A stretch of DNA of 64,000 nt from Syngnathus acus. Taxonomy: Eukaryota; Chordata; Actinopteri; Syngnathiformes; Syngnathidae. The stretch lies in NCBI RefSeq assembly GCF_901709675.1, contig NC_051087.1, positions 16,999,067 to 17,063,066 of the forward strand, written 5' to 3'. The notes beneath the pieces are model-generated. The model saw nothing but the letters and a program-made list of their open reading frames with translations. It was not told where the DNA came from and ran no database searches. The position numbers and the translations under genes are program-made. Positions 23,801-35,800 of the stretch are shown piece by piece (within the stretch, counting starts at the first letter, position 1; each line of letters opens with the position of its first letter).

Positions 23801-26800
23801 TGGAGGTTGCAGCGCCTCCGATTGGAAGAACCTGAGGAGAGTGGTGAGGACAGCAGAGAGGATCATCGGGGCTCCTCTTCCCTCCATTCAGGACTTGTCA
23901 TCCCAGCGCTGCGTGTCCCGAGCCCGAAATATTATCAGTGACCCATCACACCCCCACCATGGACTGTTCTCCCTGCTGCCCTCTGGGAAGAGGTTTCGCA
24001 GCATCCGCTGCAGGTCCACCAGGTTCTGCAATAGTTTTTTCCCTGCTGTCGTCAGACTGCTGAACATTCAAACGTAGCATTCCTCTGCACACTTGTAAAT
24101 ACTGTTTTTGTCTCCTGCACTGTTCACATACTTTATCACTGCTGCACTTTGTACTTTATAATTATCTTATCTCATATTTTTATATAGAATGTCACTTTTT
24201 TTAACCAGCCGAAATACCTCTACATTGCTGAAAGCCGTATGCAACGAAATTTCGTTTTGTACACACCTAGTGTTGACAAAATGACAATAAAGTTCTGTCT
24301 AAGTCTAAGTCTAAGTCTCTAAGTCTAATTGAATTCAAGATTCAAGAGTTTTTATTCGCCATGTTTGAGCGTGCCAAACAAGGAATTTGACTTCGGTAAA
24401 TCACAGCCTCTGTTCAACATTTAGGTGACTAACAACACTCAGGACATGTGAAAAATGGCAAATATTCTCTAACATCCCCTGATCTAAAACTCCCAAGAGG
24501 GCAAGGAAAAACTCAAAACTCCAGCTAGGGGAAATGAGAAACCTTGAGAAGAGACCATAGATGGGAGGGTCCCTCTTCCAGGATGACCAGGCTGCAATGG
24601 ATGCAGAGAGGACATATAGTACAAACAGTGTAGACAATTCAAAAAAGGTGTGGAGAGCAGGATGTTATTGCACAGTCATGACTCTGAGACTCTGAGTGGT
24701 TCATCAGAGCAACAGCCTGGGGGAAGAAGCTGTCTCTGTGTCTGCTGGTTTTGTCGTACAGCGCTCTATAACGCCGTCCGGAGGGGAGTAGTTCAAACAG
24801 ACTGCAACCTGGGTGAGAAGGGTCTGTAGAGATGTTACTTGCACGTTTCCTGGTCCTGGACAGGTACAAGTCTTGGATAGATGGGAGGTTGATTCCAATG
24901 ATCTTTTCTGCAGTCCTAATTGTCCGTTGCAGTCTGTGCTTGTCTTGTTTGGAGGCCGATCCAAACCAGACAGTGATGGACGTGCAGAGGACAGACTGGA
25001 TGATGGCAGTGTAGAAGGTCTTCAGCAGCTCCCGCGGCAGGTTGAACTTCTTGAGCTGTCTCAGGAAGTACAGCCTCTGCCGGGCCTTCTTCCGGACAGA
25101 GTCTATGTGACCAGTCCATTTCAGGTCCCGAGAGATTGTGGTTCCCAGGAACTTGAAGGTGTCTGTGGAGAGAATAGTATTACTGCAGATAGTGAGGGGT
25201 GAAAGTGGTGAAGGTTCTCGCCTGGTCCACTGTCATCTCCACGGTCTTGAGCGGGTTCAGCTCCAGGTGGTTTTGGCTGCACCAGTGGACCAGCCGCTCC
25301 ACCTCCTGTCTGTACACAGTCTCATCACCGTCCTGGATCAGTCCGATGAGAGTGGTGTCGTCTGCATACTTCAGGAGCTTCACAGGAGAGTCACCTGAGG
25401 AGAAATAGTTGGTGTAGAGAGAGAAGAGCAGTGGGGAGAGGACGCACCCCTGAGGGGCTTCAGTATTGGTGGTCCGGGTGTCAGATGTGATGCTCCCCAG
25501 CCTCACACGCTGTCTACTGCTGGTCAGGAAGCTGGTGATCCACTGACAGGTGGAGGCAGGCACCGCGAGCTGGGTGAGCTTCTGTTGGAGGATGTCAGGA
25601 ACGACGGTGTTGAACGCCGAGCTGAAGTCCACAAACAGGATCCTGGCGTACGTTCCTGGGGTGTCCAGGTGGTGCAGGATGTAGTGCAGTCCCATGTTGA
25701 CCGCATCATCCACCGACCTGTTTGCCCGGTAGGCAAACTGGAGGGGGTCAAGCAGGGGGCCCGTGACATCCTTCAGGTGGTTCAGCACTAACCTCTCGAA
25801 AGATTTCATGACCACAGATGTCAGTGCGACAGGTCTATAGTCATTCAAACCTGTGATGGCGGGCTTCTTGGCCACTGGAACGATGGTGGAGCTCTTGAAG
25901 CACGAGGGCACCTCACACAGCTCCAGACAACGGTTGAAGATCCGTGCAAAGGTGGGCGCCAGCTGCTCAGCGCAGACTTTCAAGCAGGAAGGTGACACGC
26001 CGTCTGGGCCCGGTGCCTTCCTGGTCTTTTGTCTCCGGAACATCTGGCGCACTTCCTCCTCGCGGAGCTGGAGTGCGGGCGCGGCCTCTGCAAGAGAGAG
26101 AGTGGGTGACAATGGTGATGGAGGTGTGGACAGAGCAGTTGTGGGGGGAGGTGAGTATGTAGACTGTGCTGCAGGAGGTCCCGTTGTGTGGGAGGACCGA
26201 TCAAACCTGCAGTAGAACCTGTTTAGCTGGTTAGCAAGCCTTGGGGTCTCCACAGGACGGGGGGGGGGGGGTTCGTTTCTTGTAGCCCGTGATGCTCTGC
26301 AGACCTTTCCACACTGTTGAGGGATCAGGATTGGCAGAGAGGTGTCTCTTCAGGTTCTCCCCGTAACACCTCCTGGCTTTCCTGACCTCTCGGTTCAGTG
26401 TGTTTCTGGTCTGCTTGAACAAGTCGCGGTCGCCGCTCCTGTAGGCCTCCTCCTTGACTTTGCGCAGCCTCCTGAGGTTCGATGTAAACCAAGGTTTGTC
26501 GTTGTTGTACGTGCAGAAGGTCTTAGTCTGCACACACAGATCCTCACAAAAACTGATGTATGATGTGACAGTGTCAGTGAGTTCATGCAGGTCTGAAGTT
26601 GCAGCTTCAAAAACTCCCCAATCAGTGCAGTCAAACCAAGCTTGGAGGTCCTGCCTTGACGCCACTGTCCACTTCCTCACAGTCCTCACCACAGGCTCAG
26701 AAGTTTTTAGTTTCTGCCTGTAGGCCGGGATCAGATGAACTCGACAGTGGTCCGAGAGTCCTAAAGCTGCACGAGCCACAGAGTGGTATGCATCCTTAAT

Positions 26801-29800
26801 TACGGTGTAGCAGTGGTCCAGTGTCTGTGCCCCTCTGGTGGGACACGTTATGTGCTGTCTGTATCTGGGGAGTTCGTGTGCGAGGTTCGCCCTGTTAAGA
26901 TCACCCAGAACAATGATTAGTGAATTAGTGATCAATGGAAGTATCACAACCAAAATATTTTCTTTTATTTGTTAAGGTGACCTGCAGCAGCAAATGGTGT
27001 TTTGTGTGCACTACAGAAGGAGAAACCCACTGTTAAGATCATTTGGAAAATGTTGATATAAACAGGCACCATACGGATATCATTATGATCCAAATTGACA
27101 TCATTTTTGCTTCTTTCTGTCAACTATTAATAAAACCCGCATTATATTTGTCACTCATCATAGGCATAAAACAGTCTTGCGTCTGAGTTTAGCCATGTTT
27201 ATTAACCTCTGTGTAATTCGGCTAGTTGAGCGTCAGATGCATCGACCTAAATACGTGTATTTACCGTATTTTCCGGACTATAAGTCGCAGTTTTTTTCAT
27301 AGTTTGGCCTGGGGTGCGCCTTATACTTAGGACCGACTTATATGTGATTATTAACACATTATATCACTTCACATGTTATTTTCACACTAAGGGCGCTTGA
27401 GGCATGCGGAATAATTGGAACTGAAACTGACTATGAGTCTGAAGTAAGCCATGTAAAAGAGGAAGCATCTTGTACTTCCGGGGTTAGCAGAGTTGTTTAT
27501 AAGTGACATAAAGGATGAAGATTTATTTGGATTTAATGACACAGATGGTTCAAAAAACTTGTTAGCATGTTATTTATGCTATAGTTATTTGAATAACCCT
27601 TAATATGTTACGTCAGGCACGTTCTCAATTTCTCATCTGTGTGTTTATGTAACATTAGCATACCATACAGTTCAGCCTGTTGTTGCCTATTCATGTCTGT
27701 TCTTGGTGTTGCATTTTATCAAATAAATTTACCCAAAAATGCAATTTATACTCCGGTGCGACTTGTATATAAATTTTTTCTCTTTATTATGCATGTTATT
27801 GCTCTTGCGACTTTTACTCCAAAGCGACTTATAGTCCGTAAAATACGGTATATACAGTCATTTTCGTTGTAATAACAGAATGACATAGTGACATACATAG
27901 TATGTTCTTGACGTTGATTGGCTGTCGGCAATGCGCCCCTGACAGAAGTTCACGTCAGCTTACCACTAAATTGGTAAAGGACCAAATTTTCGCTTCAAAT
28001 GCTTCATCCGTGCCGCCTGCAAAGCAAATGTGCCTGACAGAGAACCTATCAAATAATGGAAACACGCCACCAGCTACGCTCAGCTTGTGCAACATAATGC
28101 CTCATGTTGAAGATAATTTTACTTGCCAAACAAACGTTATTAAAATAAAGCTATGTACCTGGACTGCTACAGGATATACAGGGTGGGCCAAACGTTTACT
28201 TCATTGTGTGTTTCACCTTATCAGTTACATTTTAGTTATAAATTATAGAAAATTATATGTTTAAAATTTATATGGGGGGGGCTGGCAGCAGTATTGCGAC
28301 AACAGCCGCCTTATTTTTGGCAGCATTTTGGCGCTACTTTCGTCACATCATTTGCCTACTCATTTGCCTAATTAGCAAAAGTTTTAGCCAGCATGGTGAA
28401 GGTTTTAGAGAAAAAAGACGAAGATCGTGCCAGGGAAATAGACAAGTCGAATGGGATCAGGAACTGCTTCAGATGGGCATGGCTCGAGAGCAGCGTCATC
28501 TTACAACTCGGAACACAAAGACTCTCTTAAAGCAATGCGACAGTGAGCGCCCGGCGCGCTGCGCTTGCGCGATCGGACTAAATTAAGCTCCCTGCGCACT
28601 GAGGTCCACTTAAATTTTGGAAAGTACATCAGGACTTTAAAAATATTTTCTAAATTTCAGCGACGGCTCTGTCACAATAATGCGATCAGCGTGGTGCAGT
28701 TGCGCGGTCGGCGACGCACTACGTTTGCGCGTTCGGCGGTGCGCTGCAGTTGCGCGATTGGACAAAATTAAGCTCCCTGCGCACTTAGGTCCACTTGAAT
28801 TTTGGAAAGTACATCAGGAGTTAAAAAATATTTTCTAAATTTCAGCAATGGCTCTGTCACAATAATGCAACCAGTGCGGTGCAGTTGCGCGGTCGGCGAC
28901 GCGCTACGGTTGCGCGTTCAGCGGTGCGCTGCAGTTGCGAGATCGGACAAATATGCGCAAATGAGAAAATGCTTAAAAAATTCTCGGAACGGATTAAAAA
29001 TTTTCCATCATTTGTAATGGGAAATTCGACCAATTCGCTTCTCGAACCGCCTTCTGGAACGGATTGTGGTCGAAAACCGAGGCTTGACTGTATTGTATTC
29101 ACCTTGGTAGCCCACCAAGAAGGAATATTTTTTTAACAAAATTGTTGAAATTGAGTGATGAAATTAATGGTTTTGGGGTTGCTATACTGCCATAATCCAG
29201 GAGTTTCCAGGGAACATTTCCCCCTGAGCCCCCTCCGGGGCGTTGCCCCTGGCCCCCTGCAGCCCCCAATGGGGGCCTGTAGGCCCTGTGGTCCCTAATA
29301 GGGGCCTGTGGCCCCTGCAGTCCCCAATGGGGGCCTATGGCCCCTGGCACCCTTCGGCCCCCCCAGTGGGGCATGCGGCCCCCAGACCCCGGCTACTTTT
29401 CAGTGTTTTTTTTCATTTGCCGTTCTCATCCCTGATTTAGGTAATAAATATCCAGTTAAAATCAGAAATTCTTTTTGGACGGTTGAAAATAAGATTACCG
29501 TAATTTTCGGACTATAAGTCGCGGTTTTTTTCATAGTTTGGGTGGGGGGGCGACTTATAATAAGGAGCGACTTATATGTGGTTTTTTTCAAAAATTAAAA
29601 AAAAAAAAAAAGTGAAACCGCGATAAACGAACCGCAATGTAGCAAGGGATTATTGTAATTTGAATTTCAAGTGACGTCAGCAGTGACGTCGGTCATGGCT
29701 TTTACGCACGCCCGGTCCTTTTCTATGGAGCTCTCTTCCACTTCCGTGGCTGGAAGTCCACGCCGCCACACGCCTGGAAGTTTGTTTTGTTAAATAAAGA

Positions 29801-32800
29801 GCCGTTTACCAAACCCACGTCTTTCCTTGAACTTTGTTAACGCTACAATATAGTTATATAGTAGATCTGTGGAATAACGACGAGGCTGACGTCAGGGCGC
29901 ACGCGCGGCGTTGTTGACAAAGGACGAGGAATTTGATCGATGGATTTAATGATTTAGAGTGCACAGATGGTTTGATAACATTATTGCTTACATAATAGTT
30001 ATTTGATATATAATTTATATATCGTTATATGGGCCTGTGGAATATTTTGAAGTGCAAGAGCCGTCAGCGGCGCGCACGCATTGTTGACAAAGGACGATTG
30101 ATGGATTTAATGAATTGGAGCGACACAGATGGTTTTATTAACGTGTTATTTATGTAATAGTTTTTTGAATAACTGAATTTTACGTCAGGGCCGTTCTCAG
30201 CTCTTAGTTTGTGTTTATGTCACGTTAGCATACCTATCGTTTAGCCTGTTGTTGCTCGTTCATGACTGTTCTTGGTGTTGGATTTTGTCGAATAAATTGC
30301 CCCCCAAAATGCGACTTGTACTCCGGAGCGACTAATATATGTTTTTTTTCACTTTTTTGGGCATTTTATGGCTGATGCGATTTATACTCCGGAGCGACTT
30401 ATAGTCCGAAAATTACGGTAAATTTAAGGCCATATCGCCCAGCCCTACTGCAGTTGAATGGTGTTCCGTCCAGATCTGCCCGTCAATCACTTTTGAGACA
30501 AAGTTGGATCATACTCTGTTTAACATTGCAAGATGCTATGTATCAAAATGCCATCTTTCTCTCATAGTCATATTGTCATTTCATGTTTCAGGCATCTCTG
30601 TGCATATTGAAAGCTGCTGATCCCCAGGCTTTGGTAAACTCAAATAACCTCACTGGAGAGCAGCCAATTGATGCCTCTAGGGCCAAGGTACCCTTTGTAT
30701 ATTTCCTACCGTATTTTCACGACCGTAGGGTGCACTGTATTAAAAGGCGCAGTCTCAGTTACCGGTGCTATTTCTGTATTTAACACATACATAAGGCTCA
30801 CCGTATTATTGGGAGCAGGCATGGTACAACATACGCTAGCTTAAAACATATGGTACATGCACGCAAGTTGTTTTAAAAAGGCGGCAGGGGCAAAGCTGAG
30901 TTTGTTTGTACTTAATTGACTTTTGTTTGTGTCTATGCACCGAACAGCAGCTCAGAGTACCCACCCTTTTTGGGGTCCTTAGAAGAAGTGCTGGAGAGCG
31001 CTCCTTCTGGGGACTCCATCGTTCTACTGGGTGACTTCAATGCTCACGTGGGCAATGACAGTGAGACCTGTGTCAAATCCACACTTATCCAATGTAAGTG
31101 ACCTGACCCTACTCCCTTTCGACCCCTCTGCTGTAACGCAGCTCTCATGGGGAGACGAGAGTTTCCAGGTCGGGGCGTGAAATATTAAGATATAAGCAGG
31201 GAATAGGAAAAATAGGGAAAAGCTGAATAAGGTGGTCAGAAGAACAAGCTCTGTCCTGGGCTGTCCCCTGGACTCCATTGAGGTTGTGGGTGAGAGGAGG
31301 ACGTTGATTAAGCTTAAATCCATCATGGACAACACCTCTCATCCCCTCCATGAAATTGTGCGGTCCCTGAGCAGCTCCTTTAGCAGCAGACTTTTGCACC
31401 CTCGGTGTAGGAAGGAACGGTTCCGCAGGTCCTTCATTCCCTCTGCTGTCAGACTTTACAACATGCGTGGCACCTGATAAGATTAATGTGTTTCGTCTCT
31501 ACTAGCGGCACTTGTGTTTGTCCTTGTCTGTTATTTACCCTTTTTTGAAATTTTGGCACTTGTTTTATTCTTGCACTCGTATTATTCTTGCACTCATATG
31601 CGCTGCTGTGACAAGTGAATTTCCCCGCTGTGGTATGAATAAAGTTCAATCAATCAAAAGATTCAGTAGTAACCATTGCGCATGACTGTTCTCTGCTACC
31701 GGATGCAACTGTTTCCTGTTTAGCTTGTTCTTTCAGCAGACTCCACCAGTATAGCAAACAACCTCTTGTGTCTCCCCACAACTTAATACATTCATGTATA
31801 GATGGAACAACAATGTTAAATACATGTTGGATATCGATTAAACATTGCAACATCAATAAAGCATGTTTTCACAATAGTCAATTTAACAGATAATCCTCAT
31901 TAGCCGTAATCATGGGTTCTTCCAACTTTAACATATATAATGATATTGCTCAAGATGTTACAGATTAAAATTATGCCAAAGCAAAATCATATTCAAAAGT
32001 TGTGTGTTGCTTCATGTTTGAACAGGTCGTGTCCTCCCAATTGCTAACAATTTAATTTATTATATTTGTTAGTTTCCATCAGGTCACCCCTACGTCAAGC
32101 TTTAACATCATCTCCTGGTGAAATTTTGGAACTACTACATGTTTTAGGATAGCCAATCAGCCTGGGCCAAATCCGATACCCAATTATACACCATCTTGTA
32201 CCACCATGCCACTTGACACCTGGAAGGGCATGATTGGGAGGAACACCCCCCCGATCTGAACCCGAGCGGTGTTCTATTATTGGACTTATGTGCTCGACAC
32301 GGATTGTCAATAATGAACACAATGTTCAAACATAAGGGTGCCCATGTGTGCACTTGGCACCAGGACACCCCAGGCCGCAGTGCGATGATCGACTTTGTAG
32401 TCGTGTCATCGGATTTGCAGCCGCATGTTTTGGACACTTGGGTGAAGAGAAGGGCGGAGCTGTCAATTGATCACCACCTGGTGGTGGCTTGGCTCTGATG
32501 GTGGGGAAACATGCCGGTCCGACCTGGCAGACCCAAACGTACTGTGAGGGTCTGCTGGGAACGTCTGGCAGAATCCCCAGTCAGGAAGAGCTTCAACTCC
32601 CACCTCCGGCAGAAGTTTTCCCACGTCCTGGAGAAGGCGGGGGACGTTGGGTCCGAGTGGACCATGTTACGTGCCTTCATTGTTGAGGCAGCCGACCGGA
32701 ATTATGGCCGTATGGTGGTCGGTGCCTGTCGTGGCGGTAATCCCCAAACCCGCTGGTGGACACCGGCGGTAAGGGATGCTGTCAAGCGGAAGAAGGAGTC

Positions 32801-35800
32801 CTATCGGGCCGTTTTGGCCTGCGGGACTCCGGAGGCAGCCGACAGGACCGGATGGCCAAGCGGAACGCAGCTTCTGCGGTATCTGAGGCAAAAACCCGGG
32901 CTTGGGAGGAGATTGGCGAAGCCATGGAGAATGACTTCCGGACAGCTTCGAGGAAATTCTGGTCCACCATCAGGCGTCTCAGGAGGGGGAAGCAGTGCAC
33001 CGTCAACACTGTTTACAGTGGAGATGGCGTGCTGCTGACCTCCACTCGGGACGTCGTGAGTCGGTGGAGAGAATACTTCGAAGACCTCAATTCAACCAAC
33101 ATACCTTCCATTGTGGAAGCAGGGCCTGGAGACTCTGAGGTGGACTCTTCAATCTCTGGGGTTGAAGTCACTGAGGCAGTTAAAAAACTCCTCGAGGGCA
33201 AGGCCCCAGGGGTGGATGAGATCCGCCCGGAGTTCTTAAAGGCTCTGTGTGTTGTGGGGCTGTCCTGGCTGACACGCCTCTGCAACATTGCGTGGACATC
33301 GGGGACGGTGCCTCTGGATTGGCAGACTGGGGAGGTGGTTCCCCTCTTTAAGAAGGGGGACAGTTGGGTGTGTTCCAACTACAGAGGAATCATACTCTTC
33401 AGCCTCCCTGGTAAGGTCTATTCAGGGGTGCTGGAGAGGACGGTCCGTCGGGAGGTCGAACCTTGGATTCAGGAGGAGCAGTGTGGTTTTCGTCCTGGCC
33501 GTGGAACAGTAGACCAGCTATATACCCTCGGCAGGATCCTCGAGAGGGCAGGGGAGTTCGCTCAACCAGTCCACATGTGTTTTGTGGACTTGGAGAAGGC
33601 GTTCGACCGTGTCCCTCGGGAAGTTCTGTGGAGGGTGCTTCGGGAGCCCGGGGTGGCGAGCCAACTGATAAGGGCGGTTCGGTCCCTGTATCATCGATGC
33701 CAGAGTTTGGTCCGCATTTTCGGCAGTAAGTCGGATTCGTTCCCAGTGAGGGTTGGACTCCGCCAAGGCTGCCCTTTGTCACCGATTCTGTTCACAACTT
33801 TTATGGACAGAATTTCTAGGCGCAGCCGAGGCGTTGAGGGTGTCCGGTTTGGGGACCTCAGCATTGCGTCTCTGCTTTTTGCAGACAGCGTGGTGTTGTT
33901 GGCTTCTTTAAGCCATGATCTCCAGCTCTCACTGGAGTGGTTCGCAGCCGATTGTGAAGCGGTCAGCACCTCCAAATCTGAGTCCATGGTCCTCGGTCGG
34001 AAAAGGGTGGTGGAATGCCCTCTCCGGATCAGGGATGAGATCCTGCCCCAAGTGGAGGAGTTCAAGTATCTTGGGGTCTTGTTCACGAGCGAGGGCAGGA
34101 TGGCGCATTAGATCGACTGGCAGATCGGAGCAACGTCGGCTGTAATTAGAATCAGAATCTAGGGGTGTAAATCGCGGGTTTTGTCACGATACGATATATC
34201 GATACAAAGAACCACGATACGATATTTGCCGATATCTTAAAGCCTGCTGTGATTCATTCACGATACATCACGATATAGTGCTCCACGATCGATATTTTTA
34301 TTTTTTTTAATTTTTTTAAATAAAAAATATAGAACAATATCCTGATTTATAACAATTCATACGCAAAATCAACAAGGTACTGCAAACTCTTTATTTAGGA
34401 AATTACAAGAGTATTGTAGTATACAAAGTGCTTATTTTAACACTGAACTTGATCAAATTCCTATATTTTTTCTCATATAAGTAAAGAAAAATGAATATTC
34501 TTTCTTTTTTTGTAATACCATTAACTTTAAAGTGCATTACTGAACTATTTATTTACAATAATTTTAATTGTCCGTTGAGCCATCTTTTCTTTGGAATCCA
34601 AAGTGCTTCCAAACGAATGACTTGAAGCCCAAAGGGGAGCGAATTTCCTCGTCTTCTTGGACACTAGCCATAGCACCAGCCCAGGAGCCGCGTAGTTGTC
34701 GGCTCCCCTTTCACGTGCCTGCTCTGCTCACAACACAACACGCCGCGTACTGCTCCCGGAAAGAGGAAGCAAGCAACAATGAACTGGATTTCAAAATAAA
34801 GTCGCGTCTAATGTCCGAGGTCAAACACGGCGATATAAATCGATGTTTACGTTTAGCATCGATGCCAATAAATCGTAGAGCATTATATCGATTAATCGAT
34901 GTGTATCGATGAATCGTTACACCCCTATCAGAATCAGCTTTATTGGCCAAGTTTGTGCATGTCAAACAAGGAATTTAATCTCAGTCTTTGTACAACATTT
35001 AAGTGACTAACAACATTCAGGTAACTAACAACATTGAAGTGGCAAGAACAGGATATTATTGCCCAGTGATGTCTCTGAGACTCTGAGTCGTGTGATTTCA
35101 TCAGAGCGACAGCCTGGGGAAAGAAGCTGTGTCTGTGTCTGTTGATTTTGGCGTACAGCGCTCTGTAACGCCGTCCGGAGAGGAGTAGTTCGAACAAACT
35201 GTGATCTCGGTGTGAAGGGTCTGTAGAGATGTTACTTGCACGTTTCCTGGTCCTGAACAGGTATAAGTCTTGGATAGATAGGAGGTTGGTCCCGATTACC
35301 TTTTCCGCAGTCCTGATTGTCCGTTGCAGTCTGTGCTTGTCTTGTTTGGTGGCCGATCCAAACCAGACAGTGATGTGTAATGCGGACTCTGTACCCGTCC
35401 GCCGTGGTAAAGAGAGAGCTGAGCCAAAAGGCAAAGGTCTCAATTCACCGTTCGATCTGTGCTCCTACCCTCACCTATGGTCACGAGCTGTGGGTCGAAA
35501 GAACTAGATCCCGGATACAAGCGGCCGAAATGAGTTTTCTCCGTTGTGTGTCCGTGCTCTCCCTTAGAGATAGGGTGAGAAGCTCGGTCATCCTGGAGAG
35601 AGTCGGAGTAGAGCCGCTGCTCCTGCACGCTGAGAGGAGCCAGATGAGGTGGCTCGGGCTCAGCTGGCCTGGGAACGTCTTGGGATCCCCCGGGATGAGC
35701 AGCACGAAGTGGCTGGGGAGAGGGAAGTCTGGAAGTCCCTTCTAAAGCTGCTGCCCCTGCGACCCGACCCCGGATAAGTGGAAGAAGATGGATGGAGGGA

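Larger units (their letters stand above)
21067..24335 (+). mobile_element. CR1/L2-type LINE, apparently intact coding region
   Basis: Plus-strand LINE that begins at or just before CCAAGATGGCGGC (21067-21079), contains one uninterrupted 1001-codon ORF, a ~220-bp 3' UTR with AATAAAGTT, and a (TCTAAG)n tail ending about 24330. It lies in intron 5 in sense with the host gene and abuts the tail of another LINE of the same group on the opposite strand. I could not identify a target duplication. Confidence 0.92.
24337..26955 (-). mobile_element. L2/CR1-type LINE, 5'-truncated (family A, copy 2)
   Basis: Minus-strand copy of the family seen at 552-1826, extending further 5' into the endonuclease. 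Its 3' UTR has about 165 extra bases (24465-24630) that copy 1 lacks. It ends at about 26955 in the middle of the endonuclease, a usual 5' truncation. Its 3' tail touches the tail of the intact LINE at 24335. Confidence 0.92.
30917..35796 (+). mobile_element. Rex3-like LINE (family B, copy 3), split by two insertions
   Basis: Plus-strand, 5'-truncated copy. Pieces 30917-31070, 32218-34146 and 35376-35796 align in order with the long copy at 50995-54066. The gaps are explained by an insertion at 31071-32217 (after ACCTG, repeated at its end) and a LINE A insertion at 34147-35375 with the duplication TGTAAT. It ends with GGATAAGTGGAAGAAGATGG, an eroded (GATG)n tail. Confidence 0.9.

Noticed and set aside
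27902-28264. A 120-codon plus-strand frame in intron 5
   Set aside because: No recognisable domain, no splice support, and codon composition like AT-rich intron DNA.
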